A DNA stretch of 38,567 bases from an uncultured bacterium. GTDB taxonomy: Bacteria; Patescibacteriota; Minisyncoccia; UBA9983. Positions within the stretch are counted from its first letter, which is position 1, and each line of letters starts with the position of its first letter. Shown piece after piece: positions 1-9,546 of the stretch. The position numbers were made by a program, and so were the translations under genes. The stretch spans positions 1 to 38,567 of the forward strand of contig CAJVWH010000004.1 of assembly GCA_913009575.1 (NCBI GenBank), in the 5' to 3' direction. The notes beneath the pieces were generated by a model. That model made no database searches, was not told the DNA's origin, and saw only the letters and a program-made list of their open reading frames with translations.

Positions 1-84
1 GTGGTGGTATGATAAGAAATTGTGATGTAACGAAGGCGATGTGGTAATTGAGGGCGGGAGATTGTATTTTTTCTTTTTTTTTTT

Positions 85-150
85 CAAGCAGAAGACGGCA
101 TACGAGATATATCAGTGTGACTGGAGTTCAGACGTGTGCTCTTCCGATCT
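85..150 (+). other. Illumina P7 adapter, 8-nt index (ATATCAGT) and read-2 primer sequence; not genomic
   Basis: CAAGCAGAAGACGGCATACGAGAT (85-108), ATATCAGT (109-116), GTGACTGGAGTTCAGACGTGTGCTCTTCCGATCT (117-150). Confidence 0.99.
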
Positions 151-2505
151 ATCTTCCACCACTGCCTCAAAGGGAAAATTATTAGTCTTGGAGATTGAAG
201 AATCAACCCATTTTTGAAAAGACGCCAATGTTTTTACATGGTCTTCGGGACTGATATCGTGCGCGGCGACGAATATTTTTTTAAATCTTGGTGGAATGTA
301 AGAAATTTTTGTTATTGAACCATTGTTGACTACAACATCCCTTACGAGCATTTCGTCAAAAAGGCCTTCTCTGAGCATTGCCCGTTCAAAAACGGGGTCA
401 ATATAATAAAAGGAACCCACGGAAACATTTTTTTCAAACGCCAAAGAAAAAAGCGGCTCTATACCGGAAGAACATCCGGCAATCATTGAAATAGAACCGG
501 TGGGCGCGATAACCGTCGTGTAGCTGTTGCGGATACCGAATTTTTTAATTTCTTTCACAAGCTTTGACCAATCAAGACTCCAGGATTTTTTGTCGTAAAA
601 ACCCGCAAAAGGAAGCTTTCCGTCAGGGAAAAAACTTTTTTCGTAATAAGGGAAACTACCTCTCTTTTTAGCTATTTCAACTGATTCGGCTTTTGAATAA
701 TAATTGATAAATTCAATAATTTTCTCCATTAAATTCCTTGCTTTTTGCGAGTTGAAAGGTATTTCCAAGTCATACATTAAACTTCCCACCCCCATTACGC
801 CAAGCCCTATTTTTCTGGTATTGAGAGACATTTTCTCTATTTCCGACAATGGAAAAACATTAATGTCAATGACATTATCTAAAAATCTGACGGCAATCCT
901 TATCGCCTTCTCCAACCGTTCCCAATCTATTGATTTTTTTTCTTTGGAATCGCTTTTAAGAAACGACCAAACATTAAGGGAGCCCAGATTGCAGCTTTCA
1001 TTCGGGTAAAGCAAAACTTCCCCGCAAGGATTAGTGGTTTTAATCGGACCGAGTGATTTAAAAAAAGGATTGTGCTCATTTACGCGGTCGCTGAAAATAA
1101 CACCCGGTTCACCCGACTCCCACGACTGATAGGCAATTCTGTCCAATAAAAACCTCGGGGAAATGTGACTGACCACCTCTCCCGTCCTGGGGCTCACCAG
1201 CGGATAAGGCTTGTTTTTTTTGTAATACTCCCAAAAATCCGGCATTATCATGACTGATATATTAAAATTTTTCAAGGATTTATTGCCCGATTTGGCGGTA
1301 ACGAATTTTTCGATATCAGGATGGTTGGAATCCATAATCCCCATATTGGCTCCCCTTCTTATACCCCCTTGCTTTATCACTTCAGTCATGGTGTCAAAAA
1401 GACGCATAAAAATAAGGGGACCCGAAGATGTACCTCCCGTTGTCCTTATATAATCCCCTTCCGCCCTCAATTGGGAAAAATTATAGCCAAGTCCTCCGCC
1501 CGCTTTAAAAATAATTGAGGCCTTCTTCAGGGTATCCATAATGGAATCAATGGAATCATTTATCTCCAAAGCGAAACACGCGGAACCCATTCCAAGATAA
1601 TTTCCGAAATTGGCGATTGTCGGAGTGTTGGGCAAAAATCGGCGGGAAACCATGATGCCGTAAAATTTCTCAATGGTCTTTTCATGTTCTTTGAATTGGT
1701 TTTTCTTGAGCATTTGCAGTAATTTTTCCCAGCTTACTTTTGCCCGGCCTTCTTTCTCAAGACGAAAAAACATTTTATACAAAGCTTTGATGTGAAAACG
1801 ATTGAGTGAAAATTTTCCGATTTTCAAAAATCCCTCCAACGCCACCGCTTTTTCGTTGCCGATTATCTCTCCCTCTAAAACGGCGACACCGGCGGTTTTT
1901 TTCTTTTTGGAAACCCGCTTGTCATATATGATATCCGGCAAAGAAACGTGCACCGCCACCCTTGTAAAAAGCTCTTTTGGCGATTCAATGACTTTGCCTT
2001 GGTCGTCTTTGCGCAAATATCTGCTTCTCAGGACGCGCAGAGAATTGGCGTCAAAACGCTTATCAACCTCATCAATTTCTTCCTTATCCAAAATCTGCTG
2101 TTTTTCATACCTGACTTCAGCCCTTTTTTCACGATAAAGGATATATGACTTGGCAATTTTTGCGTAACCTCTTTCAATAAGCGTTTCTTCCGCCAAATCT
2201 TGTATTTCTTCAATGCTGGGAATAAATTTCGTCGCACCTTTGTGCTTTTTTATAAGTTTTTCAATCACTATGCCCGCTATTTCGTCAGCCACTTTACGAT
2301 TTGGGTTCCCACTCGCTTCAAATGCCCTGAAAATCGCACTCTCTATTCTTTTAATCTCAAACGAAACAATACGTCCATCCCTTTTCCGTATTTCCTTCGG
2401 GAACCTGTCTATCCGGTAGGCAAGTCCGCCCTTTCGGCTCGCAGGCCTGCCCATCCGACAGGCAGGTTTAAGCGGTTTTAGTGTTTTTTTAGAAGTTTTT
2501 GACAT
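151..2505 (-). CDS. nrdJ: Adenosylcobalamin-dependent (class II) ribonucleoside-diphosphate reductase, C-terminus truncated by contig end
   Basis: ATP-cone N-terminus (RKRDGRIVSFEIKRIESAIFRAF), FLPNTPTIANFG, GGGLGYNFSQLR, NPCGEVLLYPNESCNLGSLNV; last residues of the ORF track (RSEEHTSELQSH) are adapter-encoded; likely start MSKTSKK at 2505. Confidence 0.9.
2402..2467. repeat. Imperfect palindromic segment in frame near the nrdJ N-terminus
   Basis: Minus strand AACCTGCCTGTCGGATGGGCAGGC ... GCCTACCGGATAGACAGGTT, encoding PACRMGRPASRKGGLAYRIDRF. Confidence 0.65.
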
Positions 2506-2608
2506 GGTTATTTCCATCATAACCCATAAGAGCAGAATCAAAAAAAAAATTGTGGATAACCCTAAATTCCGTTCTGAATTAGAACACTTGCGGTAAGATA
2601 TCCATTAA

Positions 2609-2884
2609 AAAACAAAGAAAAGGATATCCAAATTTCAATGGATGAAGATTAAAAAGAGCAAAGGACTTAAAAAATGCGTAACTAACGGATTGAAAAACCG
2701 TTGGAATCCCGATGAAATATCCGGAGTGATAAAAAGAGAAAACAAGCCGTTTTACGCAAGCAAAACATCTATTTATAATTGACTAAGTGGCGATAAGGGC
2801 AATACCGTTGCAAAAAAAGGAGAAAATGGCGAGGAAACAAAAAATGTGCACTGTAAAACCCGCCACTTGCGGGCAACGGAGTAA
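2609..2884 (+). pseudogene. IS30-family transposase remnant
   Basis: Translation LKNRWNPDEISGVIKRENKPFYASKTSIYN*L resembles the IS30 segment (W-x-P-x-x-I-S-x-x-[IL]-K-x-E ... SxxxIYxW); TGA where the IYxW tryptophan is expected, then frame decay (GQYRCKKRRK in another frame). Confidence 0.65.
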
Positions 2885-2892
2885 ATCCGGTT

Positions 2893-3489
2893 TCAACCAA
2901 TTTCGCTGTGTTTAACAGTATTATTTTTCCCGCGGTTTGTTTTTGCTTCATACATCGCCTTGTCCGCCATTGAAATCAAACCCATAACATCTTTGGCTTT
3001 GGATTTTTTAAGAGAGGCAACGCCTATGCTCAAGGTTATTTTTAGGTTTTTGTTTTTTGGAATCAAACACCTTTTTTGAATATGTTTTCTTATCTCTTCC
3101 GCTTTTTCATACGCCTCGTTCTCGGTCGCTCCGGCGAGAACGACAACAAACTCTTCTCCGCCAATTCTTCCAAGTAAATCTATTCCTCTTATTTTTTTCT
3201 TAAAAACCTCCACCGCAACTTTCAAAACTTTATCCCCGGCCGCGTGGCCAAAAGCGTCATTTATTTTTTTAAAATCGTCAATGTCTATAAAGATGACAGA
3301 GATGTTTTCAATCTCTATTTTTCTTTTGGATTTATGCTTCCCTTGTAAGTATAAAGTTTCCTTGAATAAAGTTTCAAATTTCTCTTTAATCCCCCTTCTA
3401 TTTAACACTCCTGTCAATTCGTCCTTTATAATAAGTTTTCGGAGACGGTTTATTTCATCTTTTAATTTTTTAATTTCACTCTTGGGCAT
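2893..3489 (-). CDS. GGDEF-domain protein, putative diguanylate cyclase
   Basis: DELTGVLNRRG, FIDIDDFKKINDAFGHAAGDKVL, RIGGEEFVVVL (GGEEF active site). Confidence 0.9.
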   Translation of the reverse strand: MPKSEIKKLKDEINRLRKLIIKDELTGVLNRRGIKEKFETLFKETLYLQGKHKSKRKIEIENISVIFIDIDDFKKINDAFGHAAGDKVLKVAVEVFKKKIRGIDLLGRIGGEEFVVVLAGATENEAYEKAEEIRKHIQKRCLIPKNKNLKITLSIGVASLKKSKAKDVMGLISMADKAMYEAKTNRGKNNTVKHSEIG

Positions 3490-3502
3490 CGGTTTTATTA
3501 TA

Positions 3503-3537
3503 GCAAAAAAACGGGGGCGAGTATCCTACCCGCCCCC
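3503..3537 (-). terminator. Rho-independent terminator overlapping the end of the upstream small CDS
   Basis: GGGGGCG-N11-CGCCCCC stem followed on the minus strand by G then TTTTTTT. Confidence 0.75.
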
Positions 3538-3714
3538 AACAACTGCTCTATAAATCTTTAACTGAACTATGGTGAGTCTCTTATCAGTGGGAGGGAGTAT
3601 AAACGGATTTTCATCGCAATTTCCGCATTTATCTCCTCCATCCGGGTTCGGTGTGCCGCAATATGGGCATAAAAAACCGAGATAATCAGGAGTCCATCTT
3701 GTTTCTCCCATCAT
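3526..3714 (-). CDS. Small zinc-ribbon-like protein
   Basis: CPYCGTPNPDGGDKCGNCDENP; AAAAAGGAGG Shine-Dalgarno just upstream of ATGATGGGA. Confidence 0.7.
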   Translation of the reverse strand: MMGETRWTPDYLGFLCPYCGTPNPDGGDKCGNCDENPFILPPTDKRLTIVQLKIYRAVVGGG

Positions 3715-3873
3715 AAAAAACACCTCCTTTTTCTACTTTCTTTATAGCAAAAATATTTTGGCTTGTCAACCATTTCACTTTCCGGCCGATAGATTAAGAA
3801 ATGCGTTATTTGACAAATCATTTGTTGTTTTATAATATTGAACTAGAAAAAAGACCAAAAAGGAGGATAAGTG

Positions 3874-4098
3874 ATGGACAAAACCAAAGCAAAAAAAGGA
3901 GGAATTTGTTTTTCTTCAAAAAAAATATTCTTTTGTCCTACCATGGGGATAAGAGGAGTGGTACCTTCTTACTCCGCCGGAGAAGTGTGTCCGGGATGCA
4001 GCCGATTAAAAGGAGATAGAAACCACGAATGTAATTTTTCAATATCTTTTCCCAAACCTCTCAAAGATATGCTTCCTACCAAGGTAGTTTTTATCTAG
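3874..4098 (+). CDS. Small Cys-containing protein of unknown function
   Basis: MDKTKAKKGGICFSSKK...CPTMG...CPGCSRLKGDRNHEC; AAAAAGGAGG SD upstream; terminator directly downstream. Confidence 0.65.
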   Translation: MDKTKAKKGGICFSSKKIFFCPTMGIRGVVPSYSAGEVCPGCSRLKGDRNHECNFSISFPKPLKDMLPTKVVFI

Positions 4099-4103
4099 TT
4101 TTT

Positions 4104-4132
4104 ACGGGACCGCTTGGCGGCCCGTTTTTTTT
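4104..4132 (+). terminator. Rho-independent terminator
   Basis: ACGGGaCCGCTTGGCGGcCCGT followed by T8. Confidence 0.85.
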
Positions 4133-4170
4133 GATATCAAACACGCGATATCCAATAAATTGTAACAACT

Positions 4171-4202
4171 AAAAACCGCCCCTGTTTTAGGGATGGTTTT
4201 TT
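4171..4202 (-). terminator. Terminator downstream of groEL (possibly bidirectional)
   Basis: AAAAACCgcCCCTgttttAGGGatGGTTTTTT. Confidence 0.6.
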
Positions 4203-4240
4203 AATTTCTAAAAACTGGTGATTAAAAACTATAAATTGAT

Positions 4241-5926
<1,686 letters not shown>

Positions 5927-6019
5927 TTACAAATCTTGTACGAATTAATCGTTAACGCAACGGGTGTTTATTTGTATCATTTGTGTTTGTTGCATTTGGA
6001 TACTATTCGTTGATTTGTG

Positions 6020-6328
6020 TTATTCCAGCACCGCTAGAATGTTATCTTCGCTTATAATGTAGTATTTTTTATCACCAACCTTGATTTCATCCGGACCGTA
6101 TTTTGAAAACACCACCTTCTGCCCCTTCTTTACGGACATCGGGATTATTTTTCCATTTTCATCCCGCTTGCCGAGTCCGACCGCCACAACCACGCCCTGG
6201 TCCGGCTTTTCTTTGTCAACTGTTTCCGGAATAAAAATTCCGGCCTTTGTCTTTGAACCCCTTTCCTCCTCAGACAACGGTTCAATTAAAACATTATTGC
6301 CTAATGGCTTGATGTTTATTTTACTCAT
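6020..6328 (-). CDS. groES: Co-chaperonin GroES
   Basis: KPLGNNVLIEPLSEEE...GIFIPETVDKEKPDQGVVVAVG; likely start MSKIN at 6328. Confidence 0.95.
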   Translation of the reverse strand: MSKINIKPLGNNVLIEPLSEEERGSKTKAGIFIPETVDKEKPDQGVVVAVGLGKRDENGKIIPMSVKKGQKVVFSKYGPDEIKVGDKKYYIISEDNILAVLE

Positions 6329-6405
6329 AGTTTTTTTGGTATTTTTTACCTTATAATACATTTATTTTATTCATTTTGTCCGCATTGTCAAGAGTCCGGC
6401 CAATA

Positions 6406-6430
6406 CCATGCGACTTCGGAAGTCGCATGG
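6406..6430. repeat. Perfect short palindrome upstream of groES
   Basis: CCATGCGACTTC-G-GAAGTCGCATGG. Confidence 0.85.
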
Positions 6431-6500
6431 TGGGGTTTATCCACAGCGATTGGCCGATTGCGGTGATATAATAAAATTAGAAATAAAAAGGAGGTGTATT

Positions 6501-6674
6501 TTGGATATCATAAAAGACAATATGTTATCCTTGTTTGACGAAATAAATAAGGAAGCGGAGGTAAAAGAAAGGGAAATTGAAAATAGAGATGAAGAGATTT
6601 GCTCCTCCTGCGGAAGAATTAAAAGTTATACAAATATGGAAACAGGTAAATCTGAATGCTCTTGTTGTGACTGA
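6501..6674 (+). CDS. Small Cys-containing (zinc-ribbon-like) protein, TTG start
   Basis: AAAAAGGAGGTGTATT-TTG; MDIIKDNMLSLFDEINKEAEVKEREIENRDEEICSSCGRIKSYTNMETGKSECSCCD. Confidence 0.6.
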   Translation: MDIIKDNMLSLFDEINKEAEVKEREIENRDEEICSSCGRIKSYTNMETGKSECSCCD

Positions 6675-6675
6675 A

Positions 6676-6708
6676 AAACCTCGGCATCGCGCCGGGGTTG
6701 TTTTTTTT
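6676..6708 (+). terminator. Rho-independent terminator
   Basis: AAACCTCGGC...GCCGGGGTTG followed by T8. Confidence 0.85.
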
Positions 6709-6732
6709 ATGACCTAATGTATAATCTCAATA

Positions 6733-6957
6733 ATGTCTATTTCTACTATTTTATCAGTGGTGCAAATTATAATTTCTGTCATTTTGGTGACGGTTGTTTT
6801 GCTTCAGCAAATCGGCGGTGGGCTCGGTTCCGCTTTCGGAGGGGCCGGCACTTCGTATCACACCAAACGTGGTTTTGAAAAAACGCTTTTCACAATTACC
6901 ATAATTTTTGGCACACTGTTTGTATTGTCCACTCTTTTGGCTCTACTCATTAGATAA
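6733..6957 (+). CDS. secG: Preprotein translocase subunit SecG
   Basis: VVLLQQIGGGLGSAFGGAG...GFEKTLFTITIIFGTLFVLSTL. Confidence 0.92.
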   Translation: MSISTILSVVQIIISVILVTVVLLQQIGGGLGSAFGGAGTSYHTKRGFEKTLFTITIIFGTLFVLSTLLALLIR

Positions 6958-6987
6958 CGGCTTGTTTCCTCTCTCTGCGATTATATT

Positions 6988-8748
6988 ATGTCATATCAAA
7001 AAATTTTCTCCTCACTTAAAAAACGCGCCAAACCCCCAAGAGCCATGGAGTTTGTTTATATTTTGAGAACCCTGGGGCCAAAAGGAAAAATTGTGTTTTT
7101 TGTCATGGCGATTGTTTTTATTTCAAGTGTTTTGGCAATCGCATGGCGAGTGAATAATAATTTTTTGGTGGAAGTGCCGGCAAGTGGAGGTGAATTAACT
7201 GAAGGAATCATAGGAACTCCCCGCTTTATAAATCCCCTCTTGGCAATTTCCGACGCCGACAGAGATATGGTCGGTTTAATTTATTCAGGATTGATGCGGA
7301 CGGATAATAAGGGCGGTTTAATTCTTGATATGGCGGAAAAGTATGAAATTTCCAAAAACGGACTCGTCTATACCTTTACCTTAAAACCTAATCTTGTTTG
7401 GCATGACGGAAAACCGATTACCAGTGATGATATTCTTTTTACCGTGCAACAGGCGAAAGACCCGAATCTTAAAAGTCCAAAGCGAGCAAATTGGGAAGGA
7501 GTAGATGTTAAAAAAACTGATGCCAGAACGGTAAAATTTATTCTGACAAAACCATACGCACCTTTTTTGGAAAACACCACTATTGGAATATTACCAAAAC
7601 ATATTTGGATAAATGCCTCTTCCGGGCGGATGGCTCTCAGTGAATTCAATATCAATCCCATTGGTTCCGGACCTTATAAAATAAAAAGCTCCAATAAAGA
7701 TTCTTCCGGCATTATCACTTCTTTTATATTAAAGCCAAATAAAAAATTCGCTTTAGGCAAGCCCAATATCAAAAAATTAACTTTAAAGTTCTATCCTGTG
7801 GAAGAAAAAATAATATCGGCTTACCAAAACGGCGATATTGACAGTATGAGCGCCATTTCACCGCAAATCGCGGGAAAAATTAAAAAAGATTCAAGTGTGT
7901 TAAAAACCCTGTCTTTGCCTCGTGTCTTCGGAGTATTCTTTAATCAAAACAACGCCAAGGTCTTATCTCATAAAGAAGTGAGAAAAGCCTTAAAATTGGC
8001 GACAAACAAAAAAGCGATTATTAACAAGGTTTTAAGGGGATTCGGAGTGGAACTTAATCATCCTCTTCCACCCGGAGTATTCGGAAGCTCAGAAGAAAAT
8101 ACTGAGAATGAATTCTCCTTGGACGGGGCGCGCGAATTGCTCAAAAGAAACGGATGGGTAATAAATAAAGAAGACGGCATTTGGGAGAAAAAAAATAAAA
8201 AAGAAAAAATACGACTTGAGTTTTCCTTATCAACTTCAAATGTACCCGAATTGAAACAGGCTTCAGAAATGATAAAATTAATGTGGGAAAAATTGGGAGC
8301 CAAAATTGATTTGAAGATATTTGAAATCGGCGACCTTAATAAAGACGTAATCAGGCCGAGAAAATATGACGCCTTGCTTTTTGGAGAAATAGTGGGACGC
8401 GACCCTGATCCGTTTGTTTTTTGGCATTCATCGCAAAGAAATGACCCTGGATTAAATATCGCCATGTACGCGAACATGGCGGTTGACAAAATTCTTGAAG
8501 AGGCGCGTACCATAACTGATAAAAACAAAAGAAGAGAAAAATATCTGCAATTCCAAAAAGAAATAACAAAAGACACTCCGGCAGTATTTTTATATTCCCC
8601 TCGCTTCATTTATCTTATACCAAAATCTTTGAAGGGAATAAAAGGCATCAAGAGTATTACCGTCCCCTCGGAAAGATTTTCTCAAATATATAAATGGTAC
8701 ATTAAAACAGATAAAGTATGGAAAATTTTTGCAAAAAAGGAAAATTAG
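6988..8748 (+). CDS. ABC transporter substrate-binding protein, peptide/nickel type (SBP_bac_5)
   Basis: GGELTEGIIGTPRFINPLLAISDADRDMVGLIYSGLMR...YTFTLKPNLVWHDGKPITSDDILFTVQ. Confidence 0.92.
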   Translation: MSYQKIFSSLKKRAKPPRAMEFVYILRTLGPKGKIVFFVMAIVFISSVLAIAWRVNNNFLVEVPASGGELTEGIIGTPRFINPLLAISDADRDMVGLIYSGLMRTDNKGGLILDMAEKYEISKNGLVYTFTLKPNLVWHDGKPITSDDILFTVQQAKDPNLKSPKRANWEGVDVKKTDARTVKFILTKPYAPFLENTTIGILPKHIWINASSGRMALSEFNINPIGSGPYKIKSSNKDSSGIITSFILKPNKKFALGKPNIKKLTLKFYPVEEKIISAYQNGDIDSMSAISPQIAGKIKKDSSVLKTLSLPRVFGVFFNQNNAKVLSHKEVRKALKLATNKKAIINKVLRGFGVELNHPLPPGVFGSSEENTENEFSLDGARELLKRNGWVINKEDGIWEKKNKKEKIRLEFSLSTSNVPELKQASEMIKLMWEKLGAKIDLKIFEIGDLNKDVIRPRKYDALLFGEIVGRDPDPFVFWHSSQRNDPGLNIAMYANMAVDKILEEARTITDKNKRREKYLQFQKEITKDTPAVFLYSPRFIYLIPKSLKGIKGIKSITVPSERFSQIYKWYIKTDKVWKIFAKKEN

Positions 8749-9320
8749 AAAACAAAAACGGTTACGATGTCTGCCGAGCCGTGGATTGGCGCGGAAGTCT
8801 GCGCTATGACTTCACTCTTCTCTACGCGAAAGATTCGGCAGGGGAACTACCCCGTACTTTCGGACATTATCACACTAAGGGCTTTGCGGAATTGTTTGGC
8901 GTAATTAAAGGAGAGACAATGGCGCTCATGCAAAAACACGGACGAGAGCCGAACGCCATAGAAGAAGTTTATTTAATAGAGGCCGCCACCGGAGAAAACC
9001 TTGTTATTCTTCCAAATTTCGGTTTTACGAACATTAATCCTGACGCTTCGCAAGACCTCCTTCTTTCAAATTGGATAGACAACAATGTTGAAAATCAATA
9101 TGGTTTCATAAAAAAATATGACGGTTTCTGTTATCGCGCCATAAGGGATAGCGGCGGTAATATAATTTTTGAGAAAAATAAGGAATATAAAAAAATTCCG
9201 AAACTTGTCAAGATAAAACCCCGAGTAATCCCAAAAGAATTGCGGAATATGGACTTTTTGAACAATCCCGATAAATATTCTGAACTTTTGACAATCAAAA
9301 ATTTGTACGAAAAAAATTAA
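8718..9320 (+). CDS. Cupin-type glucose-6-phosphate isomerase family protein
   Basis: YDFTLLYAKDSAGELPRTFGHYHTKGFAELFGVIKGETMALMQ (cupin PGI HxH motif). Confidence 0.75.
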   Translation: MENFCKKGKLENKNGYDVCRAVDWRGSLRYDFTLLYAKDSAGELPRTFGHYHTKGFAELFGVIKGETMALMQKHGREPNAIEEVYLIEAATGENLVILPNFGFTNINPDASQDLLLSNWIDNNVENQYGFIKKYDGFCYRAIRDSGGNIIFEKNKEYKKIPKLVKIKPRVIPKELRNMDFLNNPDKYSELLTIKNLYEKN

Positions 9321-9404
9321 GCCGGAGTGGTGAAATTGGCAGACACGCAGCGTTCAGGGCGCTGTGGGCGCAAGCCCGTGGGAGTTCAAGTCTCCCCTCC
9401 GGCA
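9321..9404 (+). tRNA. tRNA-Leu(CAG)
   Basis: Acceptor GCCGGAG/CTCCGGC, anticodon stem-loop CAGCG-TTCAGGG-CGCTG, long variable arm. Confidence 0.95.
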
Positions 9405-9421
9405 ACAGCCAGGGTAACAAC

Positions 9422-9449
9422 TTGACTTTAAAAACATAAAGAATATACT
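9422..9449 (+). promoter_or_regulatory. Sigma70-like promoter upstream of rnj
   Basis: TTGACT-N16-TATACT. Confidence 0.6.
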
Positions 9450-9546
9450 GGAAATAACGACATGCGAACTAAAAATTATTCTATCTTGACGAAACGATTT
9501 GATGGTTGTTTTGTCGCGCCTTTCCAATAAAGACTATCTATTATCT

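Noticed and set aside
2571-2585. GTTCT-N5-AGAAC as a LexA/NrdR-type operator upstream of nrdJ
   Set aside because: Arms are only 5 bp and it does not match NrdR or known LexA box spacing; could be chance.
2769-2951. 60-aa minus-strand ORF MKQKQTAGKI...
   Set aside because: It overlaps the GGDEF 3' end and lies antisense to the IS30 remnant; no coding support.
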